Shown here piece after piece: positions 52,033 to 60,824 of a DNA stretch of 64,000 bases. The first letter of the stretch is position 1, and each line of letters begins with the position of its first letter. Both the position numbers and the translations under genes were made by a program. Origin of the DNA: Agromyces sp. LHK192 (GTDB lineage: Bacteria; Actinomycetota; Actinomycetes; Actinomycetales; Microbacteriaceae); assembly GCF_004006235.1 (NCBI RefSeq), contig NZ_CP034753.1:2790001-2854000 (forward strand), written 5' to 3'. Under the pieces are notes generated by a model. It was not told where the DNA came from. It made no database searches and saw only the letters and a list, made by a program, of their open reading frames with translations.

Positions 52033-53505
52033 TCAGTGGTCGCTGCGCTCGACGGCGACCTCGTTGCCGTCGGCGTCGATGAGCTTGCCGCCGACGTAGG
52101 CGTCGCCCTCCTCGAGCGCGTCGAGCTGCTCCACCCGGATGCTGCGCGTCGGTGCTGCGGCGAACACCGAGGGCCTGCGCGGCGTGCCGAACTTCAGGTG
52201 GTTGAACAGCAGGTTCAGGAGGATCGCGACGACCGCGGCCGAGCTGATGCCCGAGTCGAAGATGATGCGGAACCACTCGGGCATGCCGTGGTAGATGCCG
52301 GGCGCGGCGATCGGGAGCATGCCGAACCCGATGGCCGACGCGACGATGACCAGGTTCATGTTGCCGCGGTAGTCGACCTTCGCGAGCGTGCGGATGCCGC
52401 TCGCGGCGACGCTGCCGAACAGCACGATGCCGGCGCCGCCGAGCACGGGCGGCGGGACCGCGGCGACGACGCGGCCGAGGACCGGCAGCAGGCCGAGGAT
52501 CACCAGGACGACGCCGCCGGCGGTGACCACGAAGCGGCTCTTCACGCCGGTGATGGCGACGAGGCCGACGTTCTGCGCGAATGCGCTCTGCGTGAACGAA
52601 CCGAAGATCGGCGACACCGCGCTCGACAGCATGTCGGCCCGCAGGCCCGCGGCGATGCGCTTGGAGTCGACCTTGGTGCCGATGATCTCGCCGACGGCGA
52701 GGATGTCGGCGGTGGTCTCGGTGAGGGTGACCAGGATCACGATGAGCATCGAGATGATCGCGGCGATCTCGAACGTCGGCAGGCCGAACGCGAACGGGGT
52801 CGGGAGCGCGAAGATCGGTCCGTCGCCGACGCTCGAGAAGTCGGCGATGCCGAGCGCGGCGGCGACGATGGTGCCGACGACGATCGACAGCAGGATCGAC
52901 AGGCGCGAGATGGCGCCGACGCCGATCTTGCTGAGCACCAGCACGACGACGAACGTCAGGCCGGCCAGGCCGAGGAAGGCCGGCGAGCCGTAGTCGTCGG
53001 CCGACGGGTTGCCGCCCTGCGCCCACATGGCGGCGACCGGGATCAGCGTCAGGCCGATAGTGGTGATCACCGACCCCGTCACGACCGGTGGGAAGAACCG
53101 GATGACGGTGGCGAACACGGGCGCGATCAGCAGGCCGATGAGGGATGCCACGATCACGGAGCCGAATACGGCTGGGAGTCCGCCGCCGCTGGTGACGATC
53201 GCGCCCATCGTCGCGACGCCGGAGAACGACACGCCCTGCACGAGCGGCAACTGCGAGCCGAACCACTTCACGCCGACGGTCTGGAGGATCGTGGCGAGTC
53301 CGCCGACGAACAGGCAGGCGGCGATCAGCACGCCGATCTCGGCCTGGTCGAGGCCCGCGGCCGACCCGATGATCAGCGGCGGCGCGATGATGCCGCCGTA
53401 CATGGTGAGCACGTGCTGGAGTCCGTAGGCGAAGGTCATGCCGATCGGCAGGCGCTCGTCCTCGGGGCGGGCGACGCGTTCGGCGGTGCGCTCGGTTCTC
53501 TTCAT
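52033..53505 (-). CDS. NCS2 family purine/xanthine-type permease
   Basis: The 490-residue protein has about 14 membrane segments, the N-terminal YGLQHVLTMYGG, the QTVGVKWFGSQLPLVQGVSF helix, and SAFAQNVGLVAITGVKSRFVV, the NCS2 substrate motif (FxQNxGxxxxTGVxSR). This subgroup takes up xanthine, uric acid or other oxidised purines with protons. It lies downstream of a guanine/8-oxoguanine deaminase gene, supporting purine use. The C-terminal 35 residues are a hydrophilic tail. Confidence 0.9.
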   Translation of the reverse strand: MKRTERTAERVARPEDERLPIGMTFAYGLQHVLTMYGGIIAPPLIIGSAAGLDQAEIGVLIAACLFVGGLATILQTVGVKWFGSQLPLVQGVSFSGVATMGAIVTSGGGLPAVFGSVIVASLIGLLIAPVFATVIRFFPPVVTGSVITTIGLTLIPVAAMWAQGGNPSADDYGSPAFLGLAGLTFVVVLVLSKIGVGAISRLSILLSIVVGTIVAAALGIADFSSVGDGPIFALPTPFAFGLPTFEIAAIISMLIVILVTLTETTADILAVGEIIGTKVDSKRIAAGLRADMLSSAVSPIFGSFTQSAFAQNVGLVAITGVKSRFVVTAGGVVLVILGLLPVLGRVVAAVPPPVLGGAGIVLFGSVAASGIRTLAKVDYRGNMNLVIVASAIGFGMLPIAAPGIYHGMPEWFRIIFDSGISSAAVVAILLNLLFNHLKFGTPRRPSVFAAAPTRSIRVEQLDALEEGDAYVGGKLIDADGNEVAVERSDH

Positions 53506-53656
53506 GTCGACCTCTTCGTCGTTCGGGCCGCCTCCGGCGGCCGGGTGGTGATGCTGGTGCGTTCGGTTCGGTTGGTGCGTCTCGTTCGGTGTCGGTCAGG
53601 TGGTCTGGTCGGGTGCTCGGGTCAGGTGGGCCGGTTCGGTTCGGATGCCCCTCCGC

Positions 53657-55018
53657 TCACCCGTGCCGGGCGAGCAGGTCGCTCGCGGCCTCGGAGTGGT
53701 GGGCGATCAACTGCTCGAGGTCGAGGCCCTCGATCGCCCCGTCGACGACGCGCCACCGGCCGCCGACCATGACGCGGTCGGCGCGCTCGGCGCCGCAGAG
53801 CAGGAGGGCGGCGACGGGGTCGTGGCTCCCGGAGAAGCGCAGGTCGTCGAGCGTGAACATCGCGAGGTCGGCCTGCTTGCCGGGTGCCAGCACGCCGAGG
53901 TCGGAGCGACCGAGCGCGCGGGCGGAGCCCGCGGTCGCCCAGCCGAGCGCGCGCTCGGGCGTCACGCTCGCGGCGCCGTAGCGCAGTCGCTGCAGGTAGA
54001 GGGCCTGGCGGACCTCCTGGATGAGGTTCGAGCCGTCGTTGGACGCGGAGCCGTCCACTCCGAGCCCGACCGGAGCTCCGGCCTCCTCGAGTTCGACGGC
54101 GCGGGCGATGCCCGATGCGAGCCGCATGTTCGAGGTCGCGCAGTGCGCGACGGCGGTGCCGGCCGCCCCGAGCCGGGCGATCTCGGCGTCGTCGAAGTGG
54201 ATGCCGTGGGCGAGCCACGACCGGTCGGAGAGCCATCCGACGCTCTCGAGGTAGTCGACGGTGCGCAGAGCGAAGCGCTCGCGGCAGAAGTCCTCCTCGT
54301 CGAGCGTCTCGGCGAGGTGGGTGTGCAGGCGCACGTCGAGCCGTTCGGCGAGCTGTGCCGTCTCGCGCATGACCTCGGTCGTGACGGAGAACGGCGAACA
54401 GGGTGCCAGGCCGATCTGCACGAACGCGCCGTCGCCGCGCTCGTGGTACGCGCCGATCAGCCGCTCGCTGTCGGCGAGGATCGTCTCGGCGTCCTGCACG
54501 GTGGTCTGCGGCGGCAGCCCGCCGTCGTCCTCGCCGAGCGACATGGATCCGCGCGTCAGGGTGGCGCGCATGCCGAGCCGCCTCACGACGTCGACCTGGA
54601 CGTCGATGCCCTGTTCCAGACCGTCGGGGAAGAGGTAGTGGTGGTCGGCCGCGGTCGTGCAACCCGAGAGCAGCAGTTCGGCGAGCGCGGCGGTGGTCGC
54701 GAGCTCGAGGTCGCGCGGCGTGAGGCCGGCCCAGACGCCGTACAGGCCCTTCAACCAGGGGAAGAGCTCGGCGCTCACGACGGGCGTCCAGGCCCGGGTG
54801 AGCGTCTGGTAGAAGTGGTGGTGCGTGTTGATGAGGCCCGGGATGACCACGTGCCGCGAGGCGTCGAACACCTCGTCGACGGGGTGCGTCGGCTCGGAGC
54901 CCCTCGGCACGACCTCGACCACCTCGGCCCCGCGGATCACCAGGCCGGCCGAGGCATCCGCGTCGTCGCCCGTGAAGATGCCGAGCGGCTGCTTCAGCCA
55001 GGTCGTGGTGGGGGTCAT
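53657..55018 (-). CDS. 8-oxoguanine/guanine deaminase-like amidohydrolase
   Basis: The 453-residue metal-dependent TIM-barrel deaminase has HxH metal ligands in NTHHHFYQTLTRAW (H66, H68), HTHLAETLDEEDFCRER, WLAHGIHFDDAEI and the catalytic GVDGSASNDGSNL. The HHHFYQTLTRA and HCATSNMRL segments match the 8-oxoguanine deaminase subgroup of COG0402. It converts (oxo)guanine to (uric acid) xanthine, matching the NCS2 permease 151 bp downstream. The gap between them is a degenerate GGTTCGGT-rich tract. Confidence 0.87.
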   Translation of the reverse strand: MTPTTTWLKQPLGIFTGDDADASAGLVIRGAEVVEVVPRGSEPTHPVDEVFDASRHVVIPGLINTHHHFYQTLTRAWTPVVSAELFPWLKGLYGVWAGLTPRDLELATTAALAELLLSGCTTAADHHYLFPDGLEQGIDVQVDVVRRLGMRATLTRGSMSLGEDDGGLPPQTTVQDAETILADSERLIGAYHERGDGAFVQIGLAPCSPFSVTTEVMRETAQLAERLDVRLHTHLAETLDEEDFCRERFALRTVDYLESVGWLSDRSWLAHGIHFDDAEIARLGAAGTAVAHCATSNMRLASGIARAVELEEAGAPVGLGVDGSASNDGSNLIQEVRQALYLQRLRYGAASVTPERALGWATAGSARALGRSDLGVLAPGKQADLAMFTLDDLRFSGSHDPVAALLLCGAERADRVMVGGRWRVVDGAIEGLDLEQLIAHHSEAASDLLARHG

Positions 55019-55168
55019 GCAGCGGCTCCGATCCGGTGGTGCGTGGTGCGAACCGGAGGCCGGCCCGCGCGGGGGCCAGCTCAGTGATGCCCTGTCTGCT
55101 GATCCAGGTCCCTCCCGCGCTGGAAGGTGCATCCAGAAGTACCATCGGCTTCACCGCGCCGTCAATAG

Positions 55169-55230
55169 TTTTTCACAGGCCGAATGTCTTTTTTCACATT
55201 GTGGATATCTTGAATGGATCCAATCACGCG
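55169..55230. promoter_or_regulatory. AT-rich divergent regulatory region with repeated TTTTTCACA
   Basis: TTTTTCACA at 55169-55177 recurs at 55190-55198, 21 bp apart. CACATTGTG (short palindrome) and TGAATGGATCCAATCA (one mismatch from perfect) follow. The block lies between the deaminase-permease operon and the MFS gene and is strikingly AT-rich for this genome. Confidence 0.5.
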
Positions 55231-55239
55231 CCACGTCGA

Positions 55240-55245
55240 TACGAT
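55240..55245 (+). promoter_or_regulatory. -10 box of the MFS gene
   Basis: TACGAT ends 8 nt before the GTG at 55254, giving a leaderless or near-leaderless transcript. Confidence 0.45.
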
Positions 55246-55253
55246 GAATCGAC

Positions 55254-56462
55254 GTGGCCAGCTACACCGATCTCCTGAAGACCCCGGGCGTCGCGCGAAT
55301 CATCGCGGCGCAGCTGACCGCGCGCTTCCCCAGCGGCATGCTCTCGCTCGCGTTCCTGCTGCACGTCGAGCAGCAGACCGGGTCGTACGGCTCCGCGGGG
55401 CTCGTGCTCGCCGCGACCTCCATCGGCCAGGCGGTCGCCGGACCCCTCACCAGCCGCCTCATGGGGCGGTTCGGCATGCGGCCGGTGCTGATCCTCACGC
55501 TCGCCGTCTGCGCGACGGCCGTCGTCGCGATCGCCGTGCTCCCGCTCACCGTGCCGCTGTACATGACGATCGGGCTCGTCTGCGGACTCGCCACCCCGCC
55601 CGTGCAGCCGGCCGTGCGCACCATCTACCCGAAGATGGTGAACTCCCGGCAGCTCACCCCGCTGTTCTCGCTCGACGCCTCTGCGCAGGAGATCATCTGG
55701 GTCGTCGGCCCCGTCGTCACCACCTTCATCTCGACGCAGATCGGCACGACGTGGGGCATCCTCGCCGCCGCGGCAATGATGATCGGCGGCGGCATCTGGT
55801 TCATCGCCTCCCCCGAGCTCGGCCGCGTGCGCATCCCCCGCTCGAAGCGCCGGTTCGGCGTCGTGCTCACGCGGCCGCCGGTGCTGCTCGCCACCGTCGT
55901 CGGATTCCTCCTCATCGCAGCGTGCGCGGCGATCGAGGCCGGCGTGGTCGCCGTCTTCGGCCACGACGGCGCCGAGGCCGGCATCGTCCTCGCGATCTTC
56001 TCGGTCGGCAGCCTCGCCGGCGGCCTGCTGCTCGGCCACACGCCCATCGGGCCCTGGTCGACCGCGCGCCGCATGGCGATCGTCATGGTCGGCACCGTCG
56101 TCGCCGGGTTCGGCATGAACTTCCCGTGGCTGTCGGTGTCGCTGTTCATCGCCGGCATCGGCATCGCGCCCGCGCTCGCGGTGCTGTTCGCGATCGTCTC
56201 GGCGAGCGTGAAGTTCTCCGACACCGCCGAGGCGTACGGCTGGGTCGGCACCGGACAACTGATCGGCGCGGCGATGGGGTCGGCGCTCGCCGGGTTCCTC
56301 ATCGACGAGTTCACCGCCGTCGGCGCGTTCTGGGCGGCCGCCGGGTTCGCCGTGGTCGGCGTGATCGTGCCGGCCGTGTTCGTGCGCTGGCATCCCGACC
56401 TGCGCGGCCGCGACGCGAGCCCGCTGCCCGACACCGAACCGGTGGAGATCACGCCGACATGA
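55254..56462 (+). CDS. Major facilitator superfamily transporter
   Basis: The 402-residue protein has 12 predicted membrane segments and the motif-A-like SRLMGRFGMRPVLIL between helices 2 and 3. No substrate signature is recognisable. A GTG start is set by the -10 box; there is no SD. The stop overlaps the aldo/keto reductase ATG (ATGA). Its divergent neighbours handle purines, but a functional link is only positional. Confidence 0.85.
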   Translation: MASYTDLLKTPGVARIIAAQLTARFPSGMLSLAFLLHVEQQTGSYGSAGLVLAATSIGQAVAGPLTSRLMGRFGMRPVLILTLAVCATAVVAIAVLPLTVPLYMTIGLVCGLATPPVQPAVRTIYPKMVNSRQLTPLFSLDASAQEIIWVVGPVVTTFISTQIGTTWGILAAAAMMIGGGIWFIASPELGRVRIPRSKRRFGVVLTRPPVLLATVVGFLLIAACAAIEAGVVAVFGHDGAEAGIVLAIFSVGSLAGGLLLGHTPIGPWSTARRMAIVMVGTVVAGFGMNFPWLSVSLFIAGIGIAPALAVLFAIVSASVKFSDTAEAYGWVGTGQLIGAAMGSALAGFLIDEFTAVGAFWAAAGFAVVGVIVPAVFVRWHPDLRGRDASPLPDTEPVEITPT

Positions 56463-57316
56463 CCGGAGCCTCCATGCCACCGCGCCCGTCCACCCCGCCC
56501 CCGTCGCCGCTGCTGCCGCTCGCCGACGGCGCAGCCATCCCCCAGCTCGGCTACGGCCTGTACAAGGTGCCGGCCGCTGACGCCGGCGCGCTCTGCCGCT
56601 CCGCGATTGAGATCGGCTACCGCCACCTCGATACGGCCGCGTTCTACGGCAACGAACGCGAGACCGGGCAGGCCGTGCGCGAGGCATCCGTGCCGCGCGA
56701 CGAGCTGTTCGTGACGAGCAAGGTCTGGAAGGACGACAACGGCTACGACTCGACGCTGCGCGCGTTCGACGAGTCGATGCAGCGGTTCGGCCTCGACGCG
56801 CTCGACCTGTACCTCATCCACTGGCCCGTGCCGTCGACCGACCGCTACGTCGACACCTGGCGCGCGCTCGTGCGGCTGCAGCAGGACGGACGCGTGCGGT
56901 CCATCGGCGTCGCCAACTTCCACGCCCACCACCTCGAGCGCATCATCGGGGAGACCGGCGTCGCCCCGGTGGTCAACCAGGTCGAGCTGCACCCCTGGCT
57001 GCCGCAGACCGCGCTCCGCGCGTTCCACGACGCGAACGGCATCCGCACCGAGGCGTGGTCGCCGCTCGCCCGCGGACGCATCCTCGACGACCCGACGCTC
57101 GCCGCGATCGCCTCGAAGCACGACCGTTCGGTCGCGCAGGTGACGCTGCGCTGGCACGTGCAGCTCGGCAACATCGTCATCCCGAAGGCGTCCTCGCCCG
57201 AACGCCAGCGCGAGAACCTCGACGTGTTCGACTTCGCGCTCGACGATGACGACCTCGCCGCGATCGGCACGCTCGAGAGCGGCGAGCGGACGGGGCGCGA
57301 CCCCGAGTTCGACTGA
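56459..57316 (+). CDS. Aldo/keto reductase (2,5-diketogluconate reductase type)
   Basis: This NADPH-dependent TIM-barrel reductase has 285 residues. It has GYRHLDTAAFYGNE (catalytic D and Y), the catalytic K in VTSKVWKDDNGYD, and H in LYLIHWPVP. VNQVELHPWLPQ and the cofactor segment VIPKASSPERQRENLDVFDF complete the AKR5-type set. The first 20 residues are Pro/Ser-rich; a second ATG at 56474 is possible. It is coupled to the MFS gene. Confidence 0.92.
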   Translation: MTGASMPPRPSTPPPSPLLPLADGAAIPQLGYGLYKVPAADAGALCRSAIEIGYRHLDTAAFYGNERETGQAVREASVPRDELFVTSKVWKDDNGYDSTLRAFDESMQRFGLDALDLYLIHWPVPSTDRYVDTWRALVRLQQDGRVRSIGVANFHAHHLERIIGETGVAPVVNQVELHPWLPQTALRAFHDANGIRTEAWSPLARGRILDDPTLAAIASKHDRSVAQVTLRWHVQLGNIVIPKASSPERQRENLDVFDFALDDDDLAAIGTLESGERTGRDPEFD

Positions 57317-57345
57317 CGCCGGACGACGGATGCCGCCGTCCGGCG
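57317..57345 (+). terminator. Terminator of the MFS-AKR operon
   Basis: CGCCGGACG (57317-57325) pairs perfectly with CGTCCGGCG (57337-57345) around an 11-nt loop, beginning at the base after the stop codon. Confidence 0.6.
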
Positions 57346-57465
57346 GCCCGGCGAACGTGCGGGTCCCGAGCTTCGTTGGGGCCGTTCGACGACTCCCAGC
57401 GAACCGCAACCCGACCGTGACCGGACTCCCAGTCCGCCCCCAGACATCGACGTCCGACCCGGCCC

Positions 57466-57471
57466 TAGCCT
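57466..57471 (+). promoter_or_regulatory. -10 box of the DUF4349 lipoprotein gene, leaderless
   Basis: TAGCCT is followed by GACCGC and the ATG at 57478. Confidence 0.55.
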
Positions 57472-57477
57472 GACCGC

Positions 57478-58374
57478 ATGACTCGACGACTCGCATCCGC
57501 GGCCGCAGCCGCCGCGCTCCTCGCCCTCCTGCTCGCGGGCTGCTCCGCGGGCGCCGGTTCGGATTCCTCGGCGCCGATGTCCGGCACGGCCGAGCACGCC
57601 CCCGCCGAGCCCGGGGACGGCGGCGGTTCCGCCGAGGGGTTCGTCGCCACGGGCGAGGCAGCCGCCGACGAAGCTGCCGGGGCGTCCGACGCCGACCGCA
57701 GCGTGATCCGCACCGGCTCGATCTCGATCACCGTCGACGATCCGATCGCGTCCGCCGACGACGTGGCCGACCTCGCGACCGGTGCGGGCGGTCGCATCGA
57801 CCAGCGCACCGAGCAGCCCGGCACCGACGGCATGACGGCGAGCGCCGACCTCGTGCTGCGGATCCCGGTCGACGGCCTCGACGCGGTCGTCGACGACCTG
57901 CGCGAACTCGGCGAGGTGAACCGCATCGCGCTCGAGGCATCCGACGTGACGCAGCAGCGTGAAGACCTCGACGCGCGGATCGAGGCGCTGGGCGCCTCCG
58001 TCGACCGGCTCACCGCACTGCTCGGCCAGGCGACGACGACCGCCGACCTCATCGAGATCGAGTCCGAGCTCACGACCCGGCAGGCCGAGCTCGACAGCCT
58101 CACCCAGCAGCGCGACCTGCTCGTCGACCAGGTCGAGTTCTCGACGCTGTCGGTCTCGCTCGTCACCGAGGAGCAGGCGCCGGATGCCCGCCCCGACACG
58201 TTCCTCGACGGTCTCGCCGCGGGGTGGGAGAGCCTCATGGCGTTCGGCGCGGGCCTGCTCGTCGTGCTCGGCGTGCTGCTCCCGTGGATCGGCCTGCTCG
58301 CACTCGTCGCGGCGATCGTCGTGGGCGTCGTGCTGCTCGTGGCCCGCGGACGGCGGCGCCCGCCGCAGGCGTAG
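57478..58374 (+). CDS. DUF4349 lipoprotein
   Basis: The 298-residue protein has a signal peptide with lipobox LLAGC (C21) and a low-complexity Gly/Ala/Ser linker to about residue 75. The DUF4349 domain follows (VIRTGSISITVDDPIASADDV, LVLRIPVDGLDAVVDDLRELGEV), then a coiled coil (DLDARIEALGASVDRLTALLGQ; ELDSLTQQRDLLVDQVEFSTL). A C-terminal membrane hairpin leads to a basic tail. It should span from the outer face of the membrane back inside. The function is unknown. Confidence 0.85.
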   Translation: MTRRLASAAAAAALLALLLAGCSAGAGSDSSAPMSGTAEHAPAEPGDGGGSAEGFVATGEAAADEAAGASDADRSVIRTGSISITVDDPIASADDVADLATGAGGRIDQRTEQPGTDGMTASADLVLRIPVDGLDAVVDDLRELGEVNRIALEASDVTQQREDLDARIEALGASVDRLTALLGQATTTADLIEIESELTTRQAELDSLTQQRDLLVDQVEFSTLSVSLVTEEQAPDARPDTFLDGLAAGWESLMAFGAGLLVVLGVLLPWIGLLALVAAIVVGVVLLVARGRRRPPQA

Positions 58375-58377
58375 GCT
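58372..58377 (+). promoter_or_regulatory. -10 box of the acyl-CoA dehydrogenase gene, embedded in the upstream stop codon
   Basis: TAGGCT begins with the TAG stop of the DUF4349 gene and ends 6 nt before the GTG at 58384. Confidence 0.6.
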
Positions 58378-58383
58378 GACGCC

Positions 58384-59559
58384 GTGACCGCTGCGACGTC
58401 GCCCATCGAATCCGTGCTCACCGTCGACCTGCTCGACCGGATCCGCGAGCGGGCGGCCGACCTCGACGAACGCAACGCCTTCTTCGACGAGGACCTCGCC
58501 GACCTCCGTGATGCCGGCTACCTTCGCGCCCTCGTGCCCGAATCGCTCGGCGGACTCGGCTGGAGCCTCGAGGACGCGGTGCGCGCGCAGATGCGGCTCG
58601 GCGGCGCGGCGCCGGCGACCGCGCTCGCGATCAACATGCACCTCGTGTGGACGGGAGTCGCGAAGGTGCTCGCCGACCGCGGGGACGACACGCTCGGGTT
58701 CCTGCAGCGCGAGGCCGCAGACGGCGAGGTCTTCGGCTTCGGCATCTCGGAGGCCGGCAACGACCTGATGCTCTTCGGGTCGCGCACGGTCGCGGAACCG
58801 CAACCGCGCGGCGGCTACCGGTACACCGGTCGCAAGATCTTCACGTCGCTGTCGCCCGCGTGGACCAGGCTGGGCACGATGGGCCTCGACACCGCGTCGG
58901 AGGACGCCCCGAAGATCGTCTACGGGTTCATCGACCGCGAGGACCCCGACGTGAAGGTCCTCGACGACTGGAACACGCTCGGCATGCGGGCGAGCCAGAG
59001 CCGCACGACGGTGCTCGACGGCGCATTCGCCGCACCCGACCGCATCGTGCGCCGACTCGACCCGGGGCCCAACGCCGACCCGATGGTCTTCGGGATCTTC
59101 GCCTGCTTCGAGCTGCTGCTCGGCGCGGTCTACACCGGCATCGGCGCCCGGGCCCTCGAGCTCGCGATCGCCGCCGCAAGGCGGCGCACGTCGATGAAGC
59201 ACGACGGCAGGCCGCTCGCCGACGACCCCGACATCCGGTGGCGGATCGCGGATGCCGCGCTCGCGCACGACGCGATCGAGCCGCAGCTGCGCAGCCTCGC
59301 GCGCGACGTCGACGATCTCGCCGACCACGGCGCGTTCTGGTACGCGAAGCTGTCGGGCGCGAAGGTGCGGGCGACCGAGACCGCGAAGCACGTCGTCGAC
59401 CAGGCGGTGCGCGTCGCGGGCGGCTCGAGTTACTTCGCGGGGAACGAGCTCGGTCGCCTGTACCGCGACGTGCTCGCGGGGATCTTCCACCCCTCCGACG
59501 ACGAGTCCGCGCACGCGACGATCGCGAATGCGTGGATCGGCCCGGTGTCGCAGGGCTGA
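58384..59559 (+). CDS. Acyl-CoA dehydrogenase family protein
   Basis: The 391-residue flavoprotein has the N-terminal helical domain, the middle beta domain (FGFGISEAGNDLML; GYRYTGRKIFTSLSP), and the C-terminal helical bundle ending in RVAGGSSYFAGNELGRLYRDVLAGIFHPS. The usual catalytic glutamate of short/medium-chain enzymes is not evident at the expected place, so it could be of the Acad-like oxygenase/hydroxylase type (DszC/HpaA-like). The substrate is unknown. Confidence 0.85.
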   Translation: MTAATSPIESVLTVDLLDRIRERAADLDERNAFFDEDLADLRDAGYLRALVPESLGGLGWSLEDAVRAQMRLGGAAPATALAINMHLVWTGVAKVLADRGDDTLGFLQREAADGEVFGFGISEAGNDLMLFGSRTVAEPQPRGGYRYTGRKIFTSLSPAWTRLGTMGLDTASEDAPKIVYGFIDREDPDVKVLDDWNTLGMRASQSRTTVLDGAFAAPDRIVRRLDPGPNADPMVFGIFACFELLLGAVYTGIGARALELAIAAARRRTSMKHDGRPLADDPDIRWRIADAALAHDAIEPQLRSLARDVDDLADHGAFWYAKLSGAKVRATETAKHVVDQAVRVAGGSSYFAGNELGRLYRDVLAGIFHPSDDESAHATIANAWIGPVSQG

Positions 59560-59665
59560 CCTGCGCCGCGTCCGCATCCGCCCCGTGGACCGCGCCTCGA
59601 TAGACTCGGGATCAGGACCGCGCCGACGCACCCGTCAGGCGCCGACAGCGCTGCTGGAGGGCTTC

Positions 59666-59845
59666 GTGAACACCATCCTGTTCCTCATCACCATGGCGAT
59701 CTTCGTCTTCGGCATGTGGCTCATGGGCAACGCGTCCCACATCGCGGGCTTCGAGGCGATCATCTTCATCGCCGGCATCCTCTGCATCGCGATCGCGATG
59801 GCGATCCCGATCAACGTCCTCGGCCGCGGCGCCAAGGGCAACTGA
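59666..59845 (+). CDS. Small two-helix membrane protein
   Basis: The 59-residue protein has two hydrophobic helices (TILFLITMAIFVFGMWLMG and AIIFIAGILCIAIAMAIPINVL) and a basic C-terminus. The GTG start has SD TGGAGGG four bases upstream. The AlaX-like gene starts three bases after its stop. The family is unassigned. Confidence 0.65.
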   Translation: MNTILFLITMAIFVFGMWLMGNASHIAGFEAIIFIAGILCIAIAMAIPINVLGRGAKGN

Positions 59846-59848
59846 TCG

Positions 59849-60772
59849 GTGGTCTCGGGAATCCCCGTCGCCGACACCCGCGTCACCTATCCGACGGGTG
59901 AGGTGCACGCCCACGCCCGAGTCGTCGCGGTCGTCCCGGTGGCCGCGTCGGGCGAGTCGGGAGCTGAGCACGTCGCCGTCGTGACCGACGTCACCAGCAT
60001 CCATCCGGTGGATGCCTCGTGGCCCGACCAGCCCGCCGACCGCGGCGGGCTGCGCACCGCCGACGGCACCGCCCTGCCCTTCGTCGACGCCGTGGTCGCC
60101 GCGACCGACGGGGCGGAGCTGCACCTCGGCGGAGATATCCCGGTGCGCAAGGGCACCGAGGGCTGGGCCTTCGTCGTCGCCCACCTGATCGACTCGGCCG
60201 ACGCGGCGCGAGTCGCCGTCGGCGACGACGTCGACCTCGAGGCGGATGCCGCCTACCGCCGCGCCCTCTCGGTCGGGCACACCGCGTGCCACCTCGCCTC
60301 GCTCGCGCTGAACCGCGCACTCGCCGACCGTTGGAGCAAGGACGCGCGGCCGGATGCGCTCGGCGCGCCCGACTTCGACGGCGCGGCGATCGAGTCGTCG
60401 CGCATCGCCCCCGACGGCTCCGTCGACCGCTTCCGCCTGAACAAGTCGTTGCGGCGGGCGGGCTTCGACACCGCGAGCCTCGTGGACGCCTCCGACGCCG
60501 ACCTCGCGGCACTCGCGGCACTCGTGAACGCGACGCTCGCGACCTGGACGGGCTCGGGCGCGGCGATCCGAATCGACCGCGACGGTGAGGGGCTCACCGA
60601 CCGGCGCCGATGGATCGCCGAACTCCCCGACGGCGTCGCGAGCATCCCCTGCGGCGGCACCCACGTCGGCTCGGCCGACGACCTCGGCGAGGTGCGCGTT
60701 TCGTTCGAACGCGTCGACGACGGCGGCACGCCGGTGCTCGTGATGACGACTTCGGCGGCACCGCGCGGATAG
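59849..60772 (+). CDS. AlaX-like freestanding tRNA editing / metal-dependent hydrolase
   Basis: The 307-residue protein has the zinc site of the alanyl/threonyl-tRNA synthetase second additional domain: H144-TAC-H148 and C268-GGT-H272. The N-terminal region resembles the AlaX beta-barrel. Such proteins deacylate mischarged Ser-tRNA(Ala) or related species. The region between the two zinc motifs is longer than in minimal AlaX, so another substrate is possible. GTG start 59849. Confidence 0.85.
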   Translation: MVSGIPVADTRVTYPTGEVHAHARVVAVVPVAASGESGAEHVAVVTDVTSIHPVDASWPDQPADRGGLRTADGTALPFVDAVVAATDGAELHLGGDIPVRKGTEGWAFVVAHLIDSADAARVAVGDDVDLEADAAYRRALSVGHTACHLASLALNRALADRWSKDARPDALGAPDFDGAAIESSRIAPDGSVDRFRLNKSLRRAGFDTASLVDASDADLAALAALVNATLATWTGSGAAIRIDRDGEGLTDRRRWIAELPDGVASIPCGGTHVGSADDLGEVRVSFERVDDGGTPVLVMTTSAAPRG

Positions 60773-60811
60773 TCCACGCCTCCACGTGCCCGGGCAACCT
60801 CCCCGCGGGGT

Positions 60812-60817
60812 TACGAT
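60812..60817 (+). promoter_or_regulatory. -10 box of khtT-khtU, leaderless
   Basis: TACGAT is followed by 7 nt and the GTG at 60825. An upstream in-frame ATG at 60816 lies inside the -10 box and cannot be the start if this promoter is used. Confidence 0.5.
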
Positions 60818-60824
60818 GACGGGC

